DNA of 7,423 nt. It comes from Myxococcales bacterium (lineage in GTDB: Bacteria; Myxococcota_A; Bradymonadia; Bradymonadales; Bradymonadaceae). A program made the position numbers and the translations under genes. Below the pieces are notes generated by a model that saw nothing but the letters and a program-made list of their open reading frames with translations, had not been told where the DNA came from and ran no database searches. Position 1 is the first letter of the stretch. Each line of letters starts with the position of its first letter. This document shows positions 1-6,071 of this stretch, in pieces. The DNA lies in contig SKNI01000191.1 of NCBI GenBank assembly GCA_007120615.1, positions 1-7,423 of the forward strand, read 5' to 3'.

Positions 1-2744
1 ACGAACTCGCTCAGCAGCGGGACGACGACTTCTGCAAAAGCCTCGTCTTCCAGAGCCAGGTCTCGCATGGTTTCGAGCAGATAAAGTTTCACCCGACGCG
101 CCGGCACAGGCCGGGGATCGGCGTCGGTTCGCTCCACGTCTTTGGGCAATCGGGCCGGGGGGATTCCGAAGAGGACTCGTCGCAGAAACTCCTGGAGGGC
201 TTTCGGCGTGGCCGGCGGCTCGTCGGGGCGGGGCGTTGGTCCCGGTCCGGCGTCGCGATCTTCGAGCTTTGCGGGCTCCCATCCGGTAGAAATTGCTCGC
301 TTTCGATAGAGCGACCAGATCGTGCGAATCACAAACGCCCGCACTCGTCGGTCGGGGCTATCGGTGAGCCGAAAGAGAGGCTCCGGCTCGGCAAATTGGG
401 GGTATTTATCGATGAGCGACATCCCGATGGACCGGGTTCCGTGATCCAGAGATTCGCAGAATCGATAGACGGCGCCGACTTCCATCTGATCCGGCGCGAT
501 GCGAAGTCGTTTATTTTCCTTGGTATCGTCGGCAAGAAGTGCGTCGGCGAAGAGCTCGCGCACATCAGAGCGGCGGGTCTCGCAGAATTTGACGATCACA
601 TCCAGCGACGGAGACCACCGGGCCATCTCGTATCGAGCAAGCTCAATGGCGAAGCTGCGGGCGACTTTTCGATCGTCGGTAAAGAGCGCGGAGAGGCGCT
701 CGAAGCTCAAAAACTCCCGGGGGATTTGCGTTTCTTCGTCCACGGACTTGCCCGTTTTCTCTTCTCCGATGGCATCATGGTGGCTGCGAATATACTCGCG
801 GGCCAACTCCGCTTTCGGTCCGTCCAGCGCCTCCGGCCCCACGGCCAGATCCCAGATCAACTCGCATCCCGATTCGAAATCTTTTGCGAAATGAGCGGGG
901 GTGAAAGAGTCGACGATATAAGAAAAGGCCCACAGCCGGGCTTCTTCGTCGTTGCTCTCCACCAATTCCAGAAGCCAGTCGAAGCCGACCGCTCGCTGGG
1001 AGAAATTTCGGAGGTCCCCAAGAATTAAATGGGCCTCGCCGGAGAGGTAGGTTCCATTCCACTGGTAGTCGCTGGCCCATTCGGGGCCATTGGTGCGCAA
1101 TTTTCCGACCCAGTCGCTCTTCTCCCAGGTGGGACGAAAGGCCAGAGCTCGCCAATAATCGACGCCCAACTTTTTGGGGTCAATTTTGTCTTCTCGGAGC
1201 CACTTTCGGACACGGCCAGAAGCATTCTGGCGCAACAAAAGAACTCGAATATTTTCAACGCTCAGCTCGCTGACACCCAACTTTTCGAGGTTATTTAGAG
1301 CGAATTCGGCGGTGCTGCTTCCCACATTGGTGGTGTGAATCAGGTCCAGGAAATAATCGATCCCCACTGATTTTGCGGTGTGAATTTCATCGAAGCGAGC
1401 GATAGCAAATTGGGTGACATTCCACTGCGAGGAGAGAAGCCGCGGGCGAAACCACTCGGTGGTCAGCTCTCGAGAGCCGAAATGCTCGCGCAACATCTCC
1501 ACTGCTTTGTTATGCCCATAATTCGTCCCCAGAAGTTCGCCCCAGGCGTCGAGTCCGACGTCTTTTCTGGGGTCTCGTTCGGCGAGCAGGTCAAAGACGA
1601 GGTCTCGTACGGTTTGGTCATCGTGATTGGCCAGGCGAATCAGGGTGTGGAGTGGGAGATCCCGAGCATGAGTGCGGGCATATTTGGCGGCGTATTCTCG
1701 AGCACTATGCGACGAGGAATCGAAGAGGGAGAGCACGGCGTCGTGCAGGCCGAGCTTCTGAAAAGCGGCCTGCTCAAATCGCGGCGCGTTCTCCAGAAGC
1801 CAGACCGCAAAGTCGTGGACCGTGGCGCTGTCGACGTTGATCAGTCGGATGACATCGGAAACGTCCAGATCGCGAAGCTCGGCCCGGAAATCGGCCTTGA
1901 GTCCTTCGATGGCGAAGAGGCGAATTCGCTCCGAGCGAGCTCGCTCTAGAAGTCCAAAAAGTGGCCGGGGGCTCTGGCGCCACAATTCGGCGAAAGCCCG
2001 ATCCTCGACCATATTCTCAGGAGGCGAATAAAAGCGGAATTTATTCTGTCCGTAGATGGGGCGGCCACCGTAATAATCTTTCTCATGATAAATGATGTGG
2101 TTGACGACCCAGGCCTGCCCCCAGTTGAGTCTATCCGTGTATTCGCGAAGCACTGCCGAAGCTGCCGTCACATAACCCGCCGGGAAGGTCTCTCCCAGCC
2201 GCTTCAGCACTCGCCAGCCCCGCCTGGACAGGTATAAAAGCGTTCGCTTGGTGATCTCTCCGTAATCGCCCCAGGTATTGGAGAGTTCCGTGTCAAAGCG
2301 GGCCAGTAGAGCGCCGAAGAGCTCGACGTCCCCGTTTTTCTCGCTTCGCTTATAAAGCGACTTCATCCCTCGCCATAGACCCAGTCTCAGCGGCGCGCGG
2401 CGGATCAATTCCAGGAGGGTCTCTCGGGCGAATGCGCCTTCTGCGGCGTAGAGAGCCTCGAGCACTTCGTAAAGCTGATAGCGGTCCGGAAGAGGCACGG
2501 GAGCGTCCTCGGATTCCAGCTTCTTCCAGGACTCCACCCGGTACGCCATCTTCTCTTCTTCGCTCTTCCAACGAAAGGACCAGCCCCGAGATTCGTTTCG
2601 GAATTGGGTGACCGTAAAGGCTCCATCCGGGATGTCGTCGGGAAAGGTATCGGGTTTGGTGGAAAGGGAAATCACCATATCGACCAACGATGGGTCGCGA
2701 GCTTCCATGGCTCGTTGGATATCTTCGAAGACAAGACCTTCCAT
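1..2744 (-). CDS. Large HEAT-like helical-repeat protein, C-terminus cut by window edge
   Basis: I checked this frame codon by codon: it is open from the ATG at 2744 to the left edge, giving 914 complete codons without a stop. A good Shine-Dalgarno, AGGAG at 2751-2755, lies 6 nt before the ATG. The protein is mostly alpha-helical and has no signal peptide or membrane segment. Near residue 158 there is a striking aromatic/basic block beginning WGDYGEITKRTLLYLSRRGW. Around residues 330-400 and 720-815 there are HEAT-like segments, such as DDQTVRDLVFDLLAER and DSPDRRVRAFVIRTIW. A Pro/Asp-rich linker covers about residues 822-850, followed by a further helical region containing LRRVLFGIPPARLP. 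Helical-repeat proteins of this kind usually act as binding scaffolds in the cytoplasm. I know similar large uncharacterised proteins from planctomycete- and myxobacterium-like genomes but cannot assign a function. It begins 100 nt after module A, so it may be co-transcribed with it or have its own promoter. Confidence 0.9.
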   Translation of the reverse strand, partial: MEGLVFEDIQRAMEARDPSLVDMVISLSTKPDTFPDDIPDGAFTVTQFRNESRGWSFRWKSEEEKMAYRVESWKKLESEDAPVPLPDRYQLYEVLEALYAAEGAFARETLLELIRRAPLRLGLWRGMKSLYKRSEKNGDVELFGALLARFDTELSNTWGDYGEITKRTLLYLSRRGWRVLKRLGETFPAGYVTAASAVLREYTDRLNWGQAWVVNHIIYHEKDYYGGRPIYGQNKFRFYSPPENMVEDRAFAELWRQSPRPLFGLLERARSERIRLFAIEGLKADFRAELRDLDVSDVIRLINVDSATVHDFAVWLLENAPRFEQAAFQKLGLHDAVLSLFDSSSHSAREYAAKYARTHARDLPLHTLIRLANHDDQTVRDLVFDLLAERDPRKDVGLDAWGELLGTNYGHNKAVEMLREHFGSRELTTEWFRPRLLSSQWNVTQFAIARFDEIHTAKSVGIDYFLDLIHTTNVGSSTAEFALNNLEKLGVSELSVENIRVLLLRQNASGRVRKWLREDKIDPKKLGVDYWRALAFRPTWEKSDWVGKLRTNGPEWASDYQWNGTYLSGEAHLILGDLRNFSQRAVGFDWLLELVESNDEEARLWAFSYIVDSFTPAHFAKDFESGCELIWDLAVGPEALDGPKAELAREYIRSHHDAIGEEKTGKSVDEETQIPREFLSFERLSALFTDDRKVARSFAIELARYEMARWSPSLDVIVKFCETRRSDVRELFADALLADDTKENKRLRIAPDQMEVGAVYRFCESLDHGTRSIGMSLIDKYPQFAEPEPLFRLTDSPDRRVRAFVIRTIWSLYRKRAISTGWEPAKLEDRDAGPGPTPRPDEPPATPKALQEFLRRVLFGIPPARLPKDVERTDADPRPVPARRVKLYLLETMRDLALEDEAFAEVVVPLLSEF

Positions 2745-2750
2745 ACACGA

Positions 2751-2755
2751 CTCCT
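2751..2755 (-). promoter_or_regulatory. Shine-Dalgarno of the helical-repeat gene
   Basis: AGGAG on the minus strand, 6 nt upstream of the ATG at 2744. It decides the start in favour of this ATG over the out-of-frame GTG at 2748. A 5-bp hairpin (2756-2760 with 2766-2770, loop of 5) sits directly upstream of it in the presumed leader. Confidence 0.75.
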
Positions 2756-2816
2756 GACTGCGCTTCAGTCGACGGGGTTCTGAACTGGGGGACCTTGTTT
2801 TCGGTGGAATTGGCTC

Positions 2817-2840
2817 TGACGTCAACCGAAAAAACGTCAA
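2817..2840 (-). promoter_or_regulatory. Possible regulatory site: tandem TTGACG and TGACGTCA palindrome
   Basis: In the 100-nt gap before the helical-repeat gene there are two TTGACG hexamers on the minus strand (2840-2835 and 2825-2820) spaced 15 nt apart. The second overlaps the perfect 8-bp palindrome TGACGTCA at 2817-2824. Each TTGACG resembles a -35 element, but the best -10 at the right distance is poor (GAAAAC at 2802-2797). It could be an operator or a weak promoter, or chance. Confidence 0.25.
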
Positions 2841-2844
2841 TCGC

Positions 2845-3312
2845 TTAGCGCTCGCTGAAGTCGGAGTTATCCAATAGCTTGCTGAGCTGCTGTGCATCGA
2901 TCAAATCTTTGGGGCGGCCTGTCTGGCGCTTGTTTTCGATAAAATCTCGAGGACCCAGAACTGGCACTCTAACTTCACCGAACGCGGCTTCCACACGATT
3001 CGGCCAGGCCTCGTCAAAAGCGACGCCGCTGATCTCGGTAAGAATGTCGATTCGACGAGGGGGAAGCCCCATTTGAAATATGATGCCAGGCGAACTCAAG
3101 TCATCGACAGTCAGTTCGTGTAGCGGCGCTCCGAAGGATTGAAGAGCTTGATACACAAGCCGTGCATTATCCGGGGTTGGTTTCACCCACACATCGATAT
3201 CACCGGTGGCACGGGGAGTGCCATGGACGGCCAGCGCGTAGGCCCCAACGATCAGGAATTTAGCCTTTGCGTCGTTTAACGCGCGCAATAGATCTTGAAA
3301 GTCCTGATTCAT
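2845..3312 (-). CDS. Nucleotidyltransferase-fold protein, AbiEii/DUF6036-like (module A)
   Basis: A 155-residue protein with the minimal pol-beta-type nucleotidyltransferase signature. VGAYALAVHGTPRATGDIDVW (residues 22-42) supplies the G-x-x-A/HG loop and the metal-binding pair D38 and D40. RRIDILTEI gives the likely third acidic residue, D89. The C-terminal PRDFIENKRQTGRPKDLIDA (residues 121-140) is the K-R-x(3)-RPKDL-x-D element typical of AbiEii/DUF6036-type proteins. Members of this superfamily transfer nucleotides to RNA or protein targets, and some are toxins of type IV toxin-antitoxin systems; the target here is unknown. The start overlaps the end of the small upstream gene by 53 nt, which implies tight coupling. 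A GGAAAAAG stretch upstream of the ATG is at most a weak ribosome site. All predicted catalytic acids are present, so the protein is probably active. Fold assignment is confident, biological role is not. Confidence 0.9.
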   Translation of the reverse strand: MNQDFQDLLRALNDAKAKFLIVGAYALAVHGTPRATGDIDVWVKPTPDNARLVYQALQSFGAPLHELTVDDLSSPGIIFQMGLPPRRIDILTEISGVAFDEAWPNRVEAAFGEVRVPVLGPRDFIENKRQTGRPKDLIDAQQLSKLLDNSDFSER

Positions 3313-3475
3313 CTGCTTTTTCCGGATGCGCTAATGCCCATGCTTCCTTTGATAGGGTCCAGGCGAACTCGACGCGAGCCTCTGGTGTCATCGACAACCA
3401 GTAATCATCGACATCAGGCTCGTCGTCCAGGCGGGATAGGTTGGTCTTCCATTTTGATCGGTCGGTTTGACTCAT
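3260..3475 (-). CDS. Small partner protein of module A nucleotidyltransferase
   Basis: A 71-residue protein, acidic in the middle and basic at the C-terminus (ending RSIARVKRRKG). Its core is YWLSMTPEARVEFAWTLSKE (residues 25-44), predicted to be an amphipathic helix. From general knowledge, short proteins with a WLS-x-[TS]-P-x-x-R core are often encoded directly upstream of AbiEii-type nucleotidyltransferases, which fits the 53-nt overlap with the downstream gene. A role as antitoxin, chaperone or specificity subunit is inference. The ATG has no Shine-Dalgarno; instead a TATAAT box ends 7 nt upstream, so the transcript may start at or next to the ATG (leaderless). The core resembles that of the small protein of module B, although the rest of the two proteins does not align. 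Confidence 0.8.
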   Translation of the reverse strand: MSQTDRSKWKTNLSRLDDEPDVDDYWLSMTPEARVEFAWTLSKEAWALAHPEKADESGLSRSIARVKRRKG

Positions 3476-3482
3476 GGGTTAA

Positions 3483-3511
3483 ATTATAGGGATCTTTTGT
3501 GGTCGCGTCGA
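3483..3511 (-). promoter_or_regulatory. Sigma-70-type promoter of module A, likely leaderless
   Basis: On the minus strand, TCGACG (3511-3506, four of six matches to TTGACA) is separated by 17 nt from a perfect TATAAT (3488-3483). The distance from the -10 box to the ATG at 3475 is 7 nt, so the expected transcription start coincides with the start codon. No ribosome site exists between them, consistent with leaderless translation. Confidence 0.6.
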
Positions 3512-3543
3512 GGACTTGCAGCGGGTCGATTGGAAAGCTCAAG

Positions 3544-3578
3544 AAAAAAAGAAGCCGCAACACAACGGCTGCGGCTTC
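3544..3578 (-). terminator. Intrinsic terminator
   Basis: A perfect 9-bp GC-rich stem (3551-3559 with 3570-3578) closes a 10-nt loop. On the minus strand it is followed immediately by seven T residues (3550-3544). This is a textbook Rho-independent terminator for leftward transcripts coming from the lipoprotein gene or from the structured region upstream. It ends 33 nt before the module A promoter and so insulates module A. Confidence 0.88.
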
Positions 3579-3617
3579 TCCAAAACTTCAACAAAGAATC
3601 TACTTACTCCACCTGGG

Positions 3618-3756
3618 ACATGGAAGGCTCACTGAACTCGCCACCCTAGTACCCCCTGGGGGGGCTATGTAACCTCGAATGGCGAGGTTGAACCAGAACA
3701 TAGCCCCCCCAGGGGGTACTAGGGTGAAAGCGACGTTCTGGAACAGCCTTCCTTGT
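3618..3756. repeat. Long foldback: perfect 29-bp inverted repeat with extended imperfect arms
   Basis: The core arms 3642-3670 and 3698-3726 are perfect reverse complements over 29 bases, including a G7 tract facing a C7 tract. The 27-nt space between them holds a second hairpin of 7 bp (3671-3677 with 3683-3689, loop AATGG). Outside the core the pairing continues with small bulges: 3638-3641 with 3730-3733, 3634-3637 with 3735-3738, 3622-3629 with 3745-3752 (8 perfect bp), and 3618-3620 with 3754-3756. In total about 48 bp of stem plus the nested hairpin. No convincing gene or target-site duplication is seen. It may be a MITE/REP-like non-autonomous element or part of a structured RNA. Confidence 0.85.
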
Positions 3757-3782
3757 GTAGCTTGCGTAGCCAAACGCTCGGA

Positions 3783-3815
3783 CGGCGCAACGCCGCCCTT
3801 GGTGACAGCACCAAG
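3783..3815. repeat. Pair of small adjacent hairpins
   Basis: CGGCG-CAA-CGCCG at 3783-3795 (5-bp stem) is followed 2 nt later by CTTGGTG-ACAG-CACCAAG at 3798-3815 (7-bp stem, 4-nt loop). On the plus strand a run of six T lies at 3824-3829, 8 nt beyond the second stem, which is too far for a good terminator. On the minus strand the pair follows the lipoprotein gene and precedes the long foldback. Confidence 0.55.
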
Positions 3816-3915
3816 CTAGATTCTTTTTTGTCAAAGATCGTCGGTGACCGTAGCACAGATCGTTGAGGCGGAAAAATGGAAATTTTGTGCTCTGCCAGCA
3901 GTAAGCGATTTTGTC

Positions 3916-4872
3916 TCAGTCGTAGGTCTGGATCTCGCCCAGACATAAGATGCCGTGGTCCACGGGAGAACAATTCGCGCGGTCGATCAGGGCCGTTTCG
4001 TAGAGCATCTCCTGGTCATCGTCTTCACCCATGATCTCAAGATGGGCTTCGTCCCAATCTCCATGAGGCAGGTCAAACAAACCGGAGAAATAGGATCCTC
4101 CCTGGTAGGTCAGGCCCACCTGAAGGTTGGAGTCATCTTCGATGAGTGTGAGATTGATGATGAGTTCGTTGCCCGCGGAGAGGCGATCGGTCCAGGCTGG
4201 ATGGACGGTGAGTTCAATCTCGGCATCGCTCTGAGCATCATCGTCGGCATAGAGACCGATCCAGGAAATAAAGGTATTCGGATCATCGTCGACCTCCTGG
4301 CTCGGCGGCTGGTTGGAGCATCGCATGCCTACATCCACCGGCTCGCACCCATCGCGAAAGAGCGTTAGAGTGTCGTAGAGATCTTCGTCTCCCAACTCTC
4401 CCATGAACTCGAAGTGGAGCTCGGTCCAATCTCCTCTGGGCAGATCAAAGAGGGATGAATAATAGTTTGAGGTGGCGACACCATCATAAGAGGAGTTCAC
4501 CTGAACGCCTTCAAGAGTGTTGTCGAGGTAGATATTCGTGATCAGAACGTGGCCTCGTTCGATGCGATCCACAAAGTCCTCTCCCAGAGCGAGTTCGAGC
4601 TCCGCTGCCGAGAAGCCGTCATCATCGACATAGATGAAAACGTTTTCGATCAGAGTGGGGTACTCCGAGAACTCGTCGCATTTCCCGGTGCATCCAGGCC
4701 CCACCTCTGCAGGCTCCTCGGACTGCTGCTCGTCTCCATCGCCACAGGCCATGAGCAGCCCTGCGAGGAGGCAGATTGTAGACAACACGAGGATATAGGA
4801 TCGGAATGTAGGATTGATTTGATTTTTCAAGAGGTTACCGTGCAGTGGTCGGGGTTCGATAAGGCATAGCAT
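3916..4872 (-). CDS. Lipoprotein with two tandem copies of an unknown acidic domain
   Basis: Exported, lipid-anchored protein of unknown function. A basic n-region and hydrophobic segment (SYILVLSTICLLAG) lead to the lipobox LLMAC, with the modified Cys at residue 43 of the 318-residue form given here; an acidic linker with GCTGKC follows. Two homologous domains come next (about residues 72-185 and 200-310). Each has an acidic YxDDD start, the signature SLFDLPRGDW or GLFDLPHGDW followed by E-x-H-x-E-x-MGE, and a closing pair of Cys about 9 residues apart that may form a disulfide. I recognise no family. The ORF is open back to an ATG at 4938, but a promoter-like pair lies inside that stretch, so a later start is preferred. 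ATG 4872 is used. TTG 4830 would give a more typical 28-residue signal peptide before the Cys and may be the true start. No start has a clear Shine-Dalgarno. Confidence 0.85.
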   Translation of the reverse strand: MLCLIEPRPLHGNLLKNQINPTFRSYILVLSTICLLAGLLMACGDGDEQQSEEPAEVGPGCTGKCDEFSEYPTLIENVFIYVDDDGFSAAELELALGEDFVDRIERGHVLITNIYLDNTLEGVQVNSSYDGVATSNYYSSLFDLPRGDWTELHFEFMGELGDEDLYDTLTLFRDGCEPVDVGMRCSNQPPSQEVDDDPNTFISWIGLYADDDAQSDAEIELTVHPAWTDRLSAGNELIINLTLIEDDSNLQVGLTYQGGSYFSGLFDLPHGDWDEAHLEIMGEDDDQEMLYETALIDRANCSPVDHGILCLGEIQTYD

Positions 4873-4888
4873 CGTTGATATGGGCTGA

Positions 4889-4918
4889 AGCATACACGAA
4901 AGGTGTGCGGTAGAACAA
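4889..4918 (-). promoter_or_regulatory. Candidate promoter of the lipoprotein gene
   Basis: On the minus strand TTGTTC (4918-4913) and TATGCT (4894-4889) are separated by 18 nt, each with four of six consensus matches. The predicted start near 4882 lies before the ATG at 4872 and the TTG at 4830 but after the ATG at 4938, which argues against the longest ORF form. Confidence 0.35.
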
Positions 4919-4948
4919 TAGTAGCGCCCACTTTCCATCTAGCCCGGA

Positions 4949-5779
4949 TTACTCGTTTCCCGAACCGAAGAAATCTCCCAGCAACTCTCCAATATCCTCG
5001 GGTCGCTCCTCTTGAAGGAAATGTCCACAATCTTCGAGGACGGTCACCTCGGCGTGAGGAATATCAGTGCAAATTCGAGCGACTGTCTTCTCGATTTTCG
5101 GAAGGATTCGGTCCTTCTTTCCGTAGACGATACGCACGGGAACCGAGACCGAAGGAAGCCAGCTGGCGATGGTCTCCAGATCTTCGACTTCCACCGAGAG
5201 CAATGTGCGACGAAGTGCCTCGCGGGCGTCTCGATCTCGAAAGGGAGCACAGACCCCCTCCATGGTGTCGGGGCGAATTCGACGGTTCTTGACCACTCCC
5301 ATTTTGATCGCTTGTTTCAGCCCCCACTGACTGGTCATCATGGAACCAAGCATGGGAATCGCGGCTACTTTTAAGGTGGTCGCCGCCATCCAGGACAACT
5401 CCGGATAAGCCAGGGTGTTCAGGATGGCCAGCCGCTCCAGGCGTTGTGGCCGCTGGGATGCCCAGTACAGACCGAGCGGTCCGCCCAGATCATGGACCAC
5501 CAGACCAATCGGGCCGTCGACGCCGACTTCCCGTAAGAAGCCATCGATGATGGATGAGAAAAACTCCACATTATAATCGACATCCAGGGGCTTGTCGGAG
5601 TCTCCATGCCCGGGAAGATCGATGGCCAAAACCCGGCGATCGCTGGCCATGGCCGGCATCACGTTGCGCCACAAAAAAGACGAGGTGGGCCAGCCGTGGA
5701 CCAATAATACCGGCAGACCTTCACCGGCCTCTTGGTAGTGAATGGTGTGGCCGTCGACTTTGACCGTGGATTGGATCAT
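4949..5779 (-). CDS. Alpha/beta hydrolase, haloalkane dehalogenase/epoxide hydrolase branch
   Basis: A complete 276-residue single-domain alpha/beta hydrolase, the usual family length. The oxyanion loop is VHGWPTSSFLWRN (residues 27-39). The nucleophile elbow VVHDLGGPLG places Asp97 as nucleophile, the hallmark of haloalkane dehalogenases and epoxide hydrolases rather than Ser esterases. YGKKDRILP gives the acid D223, and EDCGHFLQEERPEDIG gives the catalytic H253. The cap domain lies between about residues 125 and 195. The HGxPTSSxLWRN and HFLQEERPEDIG stretches are very dehalogenase-like. However, the halide-binding Trp that normally follows the nucleophile is Leu98, and the Asn of the usual HGNP is Trp30. 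The substrate may therefore be an epoxide or ester rather than a haloalkane. No signal peptide, so cytoplasmic. No strong Shine-Dalgarno precedes the ATG. The next gene downstream appears to have its own promoter. Confidence 0.92.
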   Translation of the reverse strand: MIQSTVKVDGHTIHYQEAGEGLPVLLVHGWPTSSFLWRNVMPAMASDRRVLAIDLPGHGDSDKPLDVDYNVEFFSSIIDGFLREVGVDGPIGLVVHDLGGPLGLYWASQRPQRLERLAILNTLAYPELSWMAATTLKVAAIPMLGSMMTSQWGLKQAIKMGVVKNRRIRPDTMEGVCAPFRDRDAREALRRTLLSVEVEDLETIASWLPSVSVPVRIVYGKKDRILPKIEKTVARICTDIPHAEVTVLEDCGHFLQEERPEDIGELLGDFFGSGNE

Positions 5780-6071
5780 GTGGGTTTGCCCTGTGTGGTG
5801 TTGGGAGATGGCGGTCCAGTGTAGGCGATAAAAGATCTTCGCAGCAATAGCCTGGATTATTCATGACCTGTCTACTGCGGTTCATCAGCGTCAAAATCCC
5901 TTCAATGCGCTGGCGCCTCTCGGTGTTTGTCTCGTGAGGAAGGCCTGGCAGCGGCGCCATCTCGGCCACGGACTCCTCGGCGGCGCCTTTAGTTAAAGCG
6001 ACCGTGGTAGCCCGTTCAACGGGAATGGGATTTTCCGGCACCGCCCTCGATATGGAGGCAGAATGGGTCGA
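5780..6071. other. Intergenic gap of 292 bp with one doubtful ORF
   Basis: Between module B and the hydrolase there is no confident gene. A minus-strand frame (GTG 6041 to 5721, 106 codons) starts 30 nt after module B. It has a plausible helical stretch, TERRQRIEGILTLMNRSRQ, but no good ribosome site, no family resemblance, and it runs 59 nt into the hydrolase gene in another frame, where its composition becomes His/Pro/Arg-rich. It could be a small orphan gene or a decayed one. A 5-bp hairpin CCCGT-TCA-ACGGG at 6011-6023 lacks a T-run and is not a terminator. Confidence 0.3.

Larger units (their letters stand above)
3476..3915. other. Gene-free, structure-rich intergenic stretch (440 bp)
   Basis: No ORF here looks coding; short frames crossing it have low-complexity or basic, unstructured translations. 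The stretch contains, in leftward order, a perfect -35-like TTGACA (3834-3829, with no good -10 partner), the two small hairpins, the long foldback, the intrinsic terminator and the module A promoter. The hairpins ahead of a strong terminator leave room for a non-coding RNA of roughly 250-300 nt read on the minus strand, but no known RNA family is recognised. Confidence 0.5.

Noticed and set aside
396..1028. Plus-strand ORF of 210 codons, and a similar one at 1380-1949
   Set aside because: Both run antisense to the verified 914-codon helical-repeat frame in matching codon register; the open frames are a by-product of its codon use, and the translations show no domain.
2350..2748. Minus-strand 132-codon ORF beginning at GTG 2748
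   Set aside because: It overlaps the start of the helical-repeat gene in another frame and is Arg/Pro/Ser-rich; the ATG at 2744 with its AGGAG and a 914-codon open frame explains the region.
2845..3475. Classical MNT-HEPN or AbiE (AbiEi/AbiEii) toxin-antitoxin system
   Set aside because: The small partners are too short for HEPN (no R-x4-6-H) and lack an AbiEi-type winged-helix domain; only the nucleotidyltransferase half matches.
3618..3756. Retron msr-msd or CRISPR repeat as explanation of the foldback
   Set aside because: No reverse transcriptase or cas gene is in the window, and there is one inverted repeat without regularly spaced direct copies.
3798..3829. Plus-strand intrinsic terminator
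   Set aside because: The T-run is 8 nt away from the stem and there is no plus-strand gene for it to serve.
3646..3973. Minus-strand ORFs through the intergenic hairpins (3646-3834, 3719-3973)
   Set aside because: They read through the inverted repeat and small hairpins, the translations are basic and disordered, and there are no ribosome sites.
3955..4368. Plus-strand ORFs opposite the lipoprotein gene (also 4549-4869)
   Set aside because: They are antisense to a gene with a clear lipobox and internal duplication; their translations have no recognisable features.
4949..5779. Naming the hydrolase a haloalkane dehalogenase (dhaA/dhlA)
   Set aside because: Key halide-binding Trp and Asn positions are replaced, so substrate class cannot be claimed.
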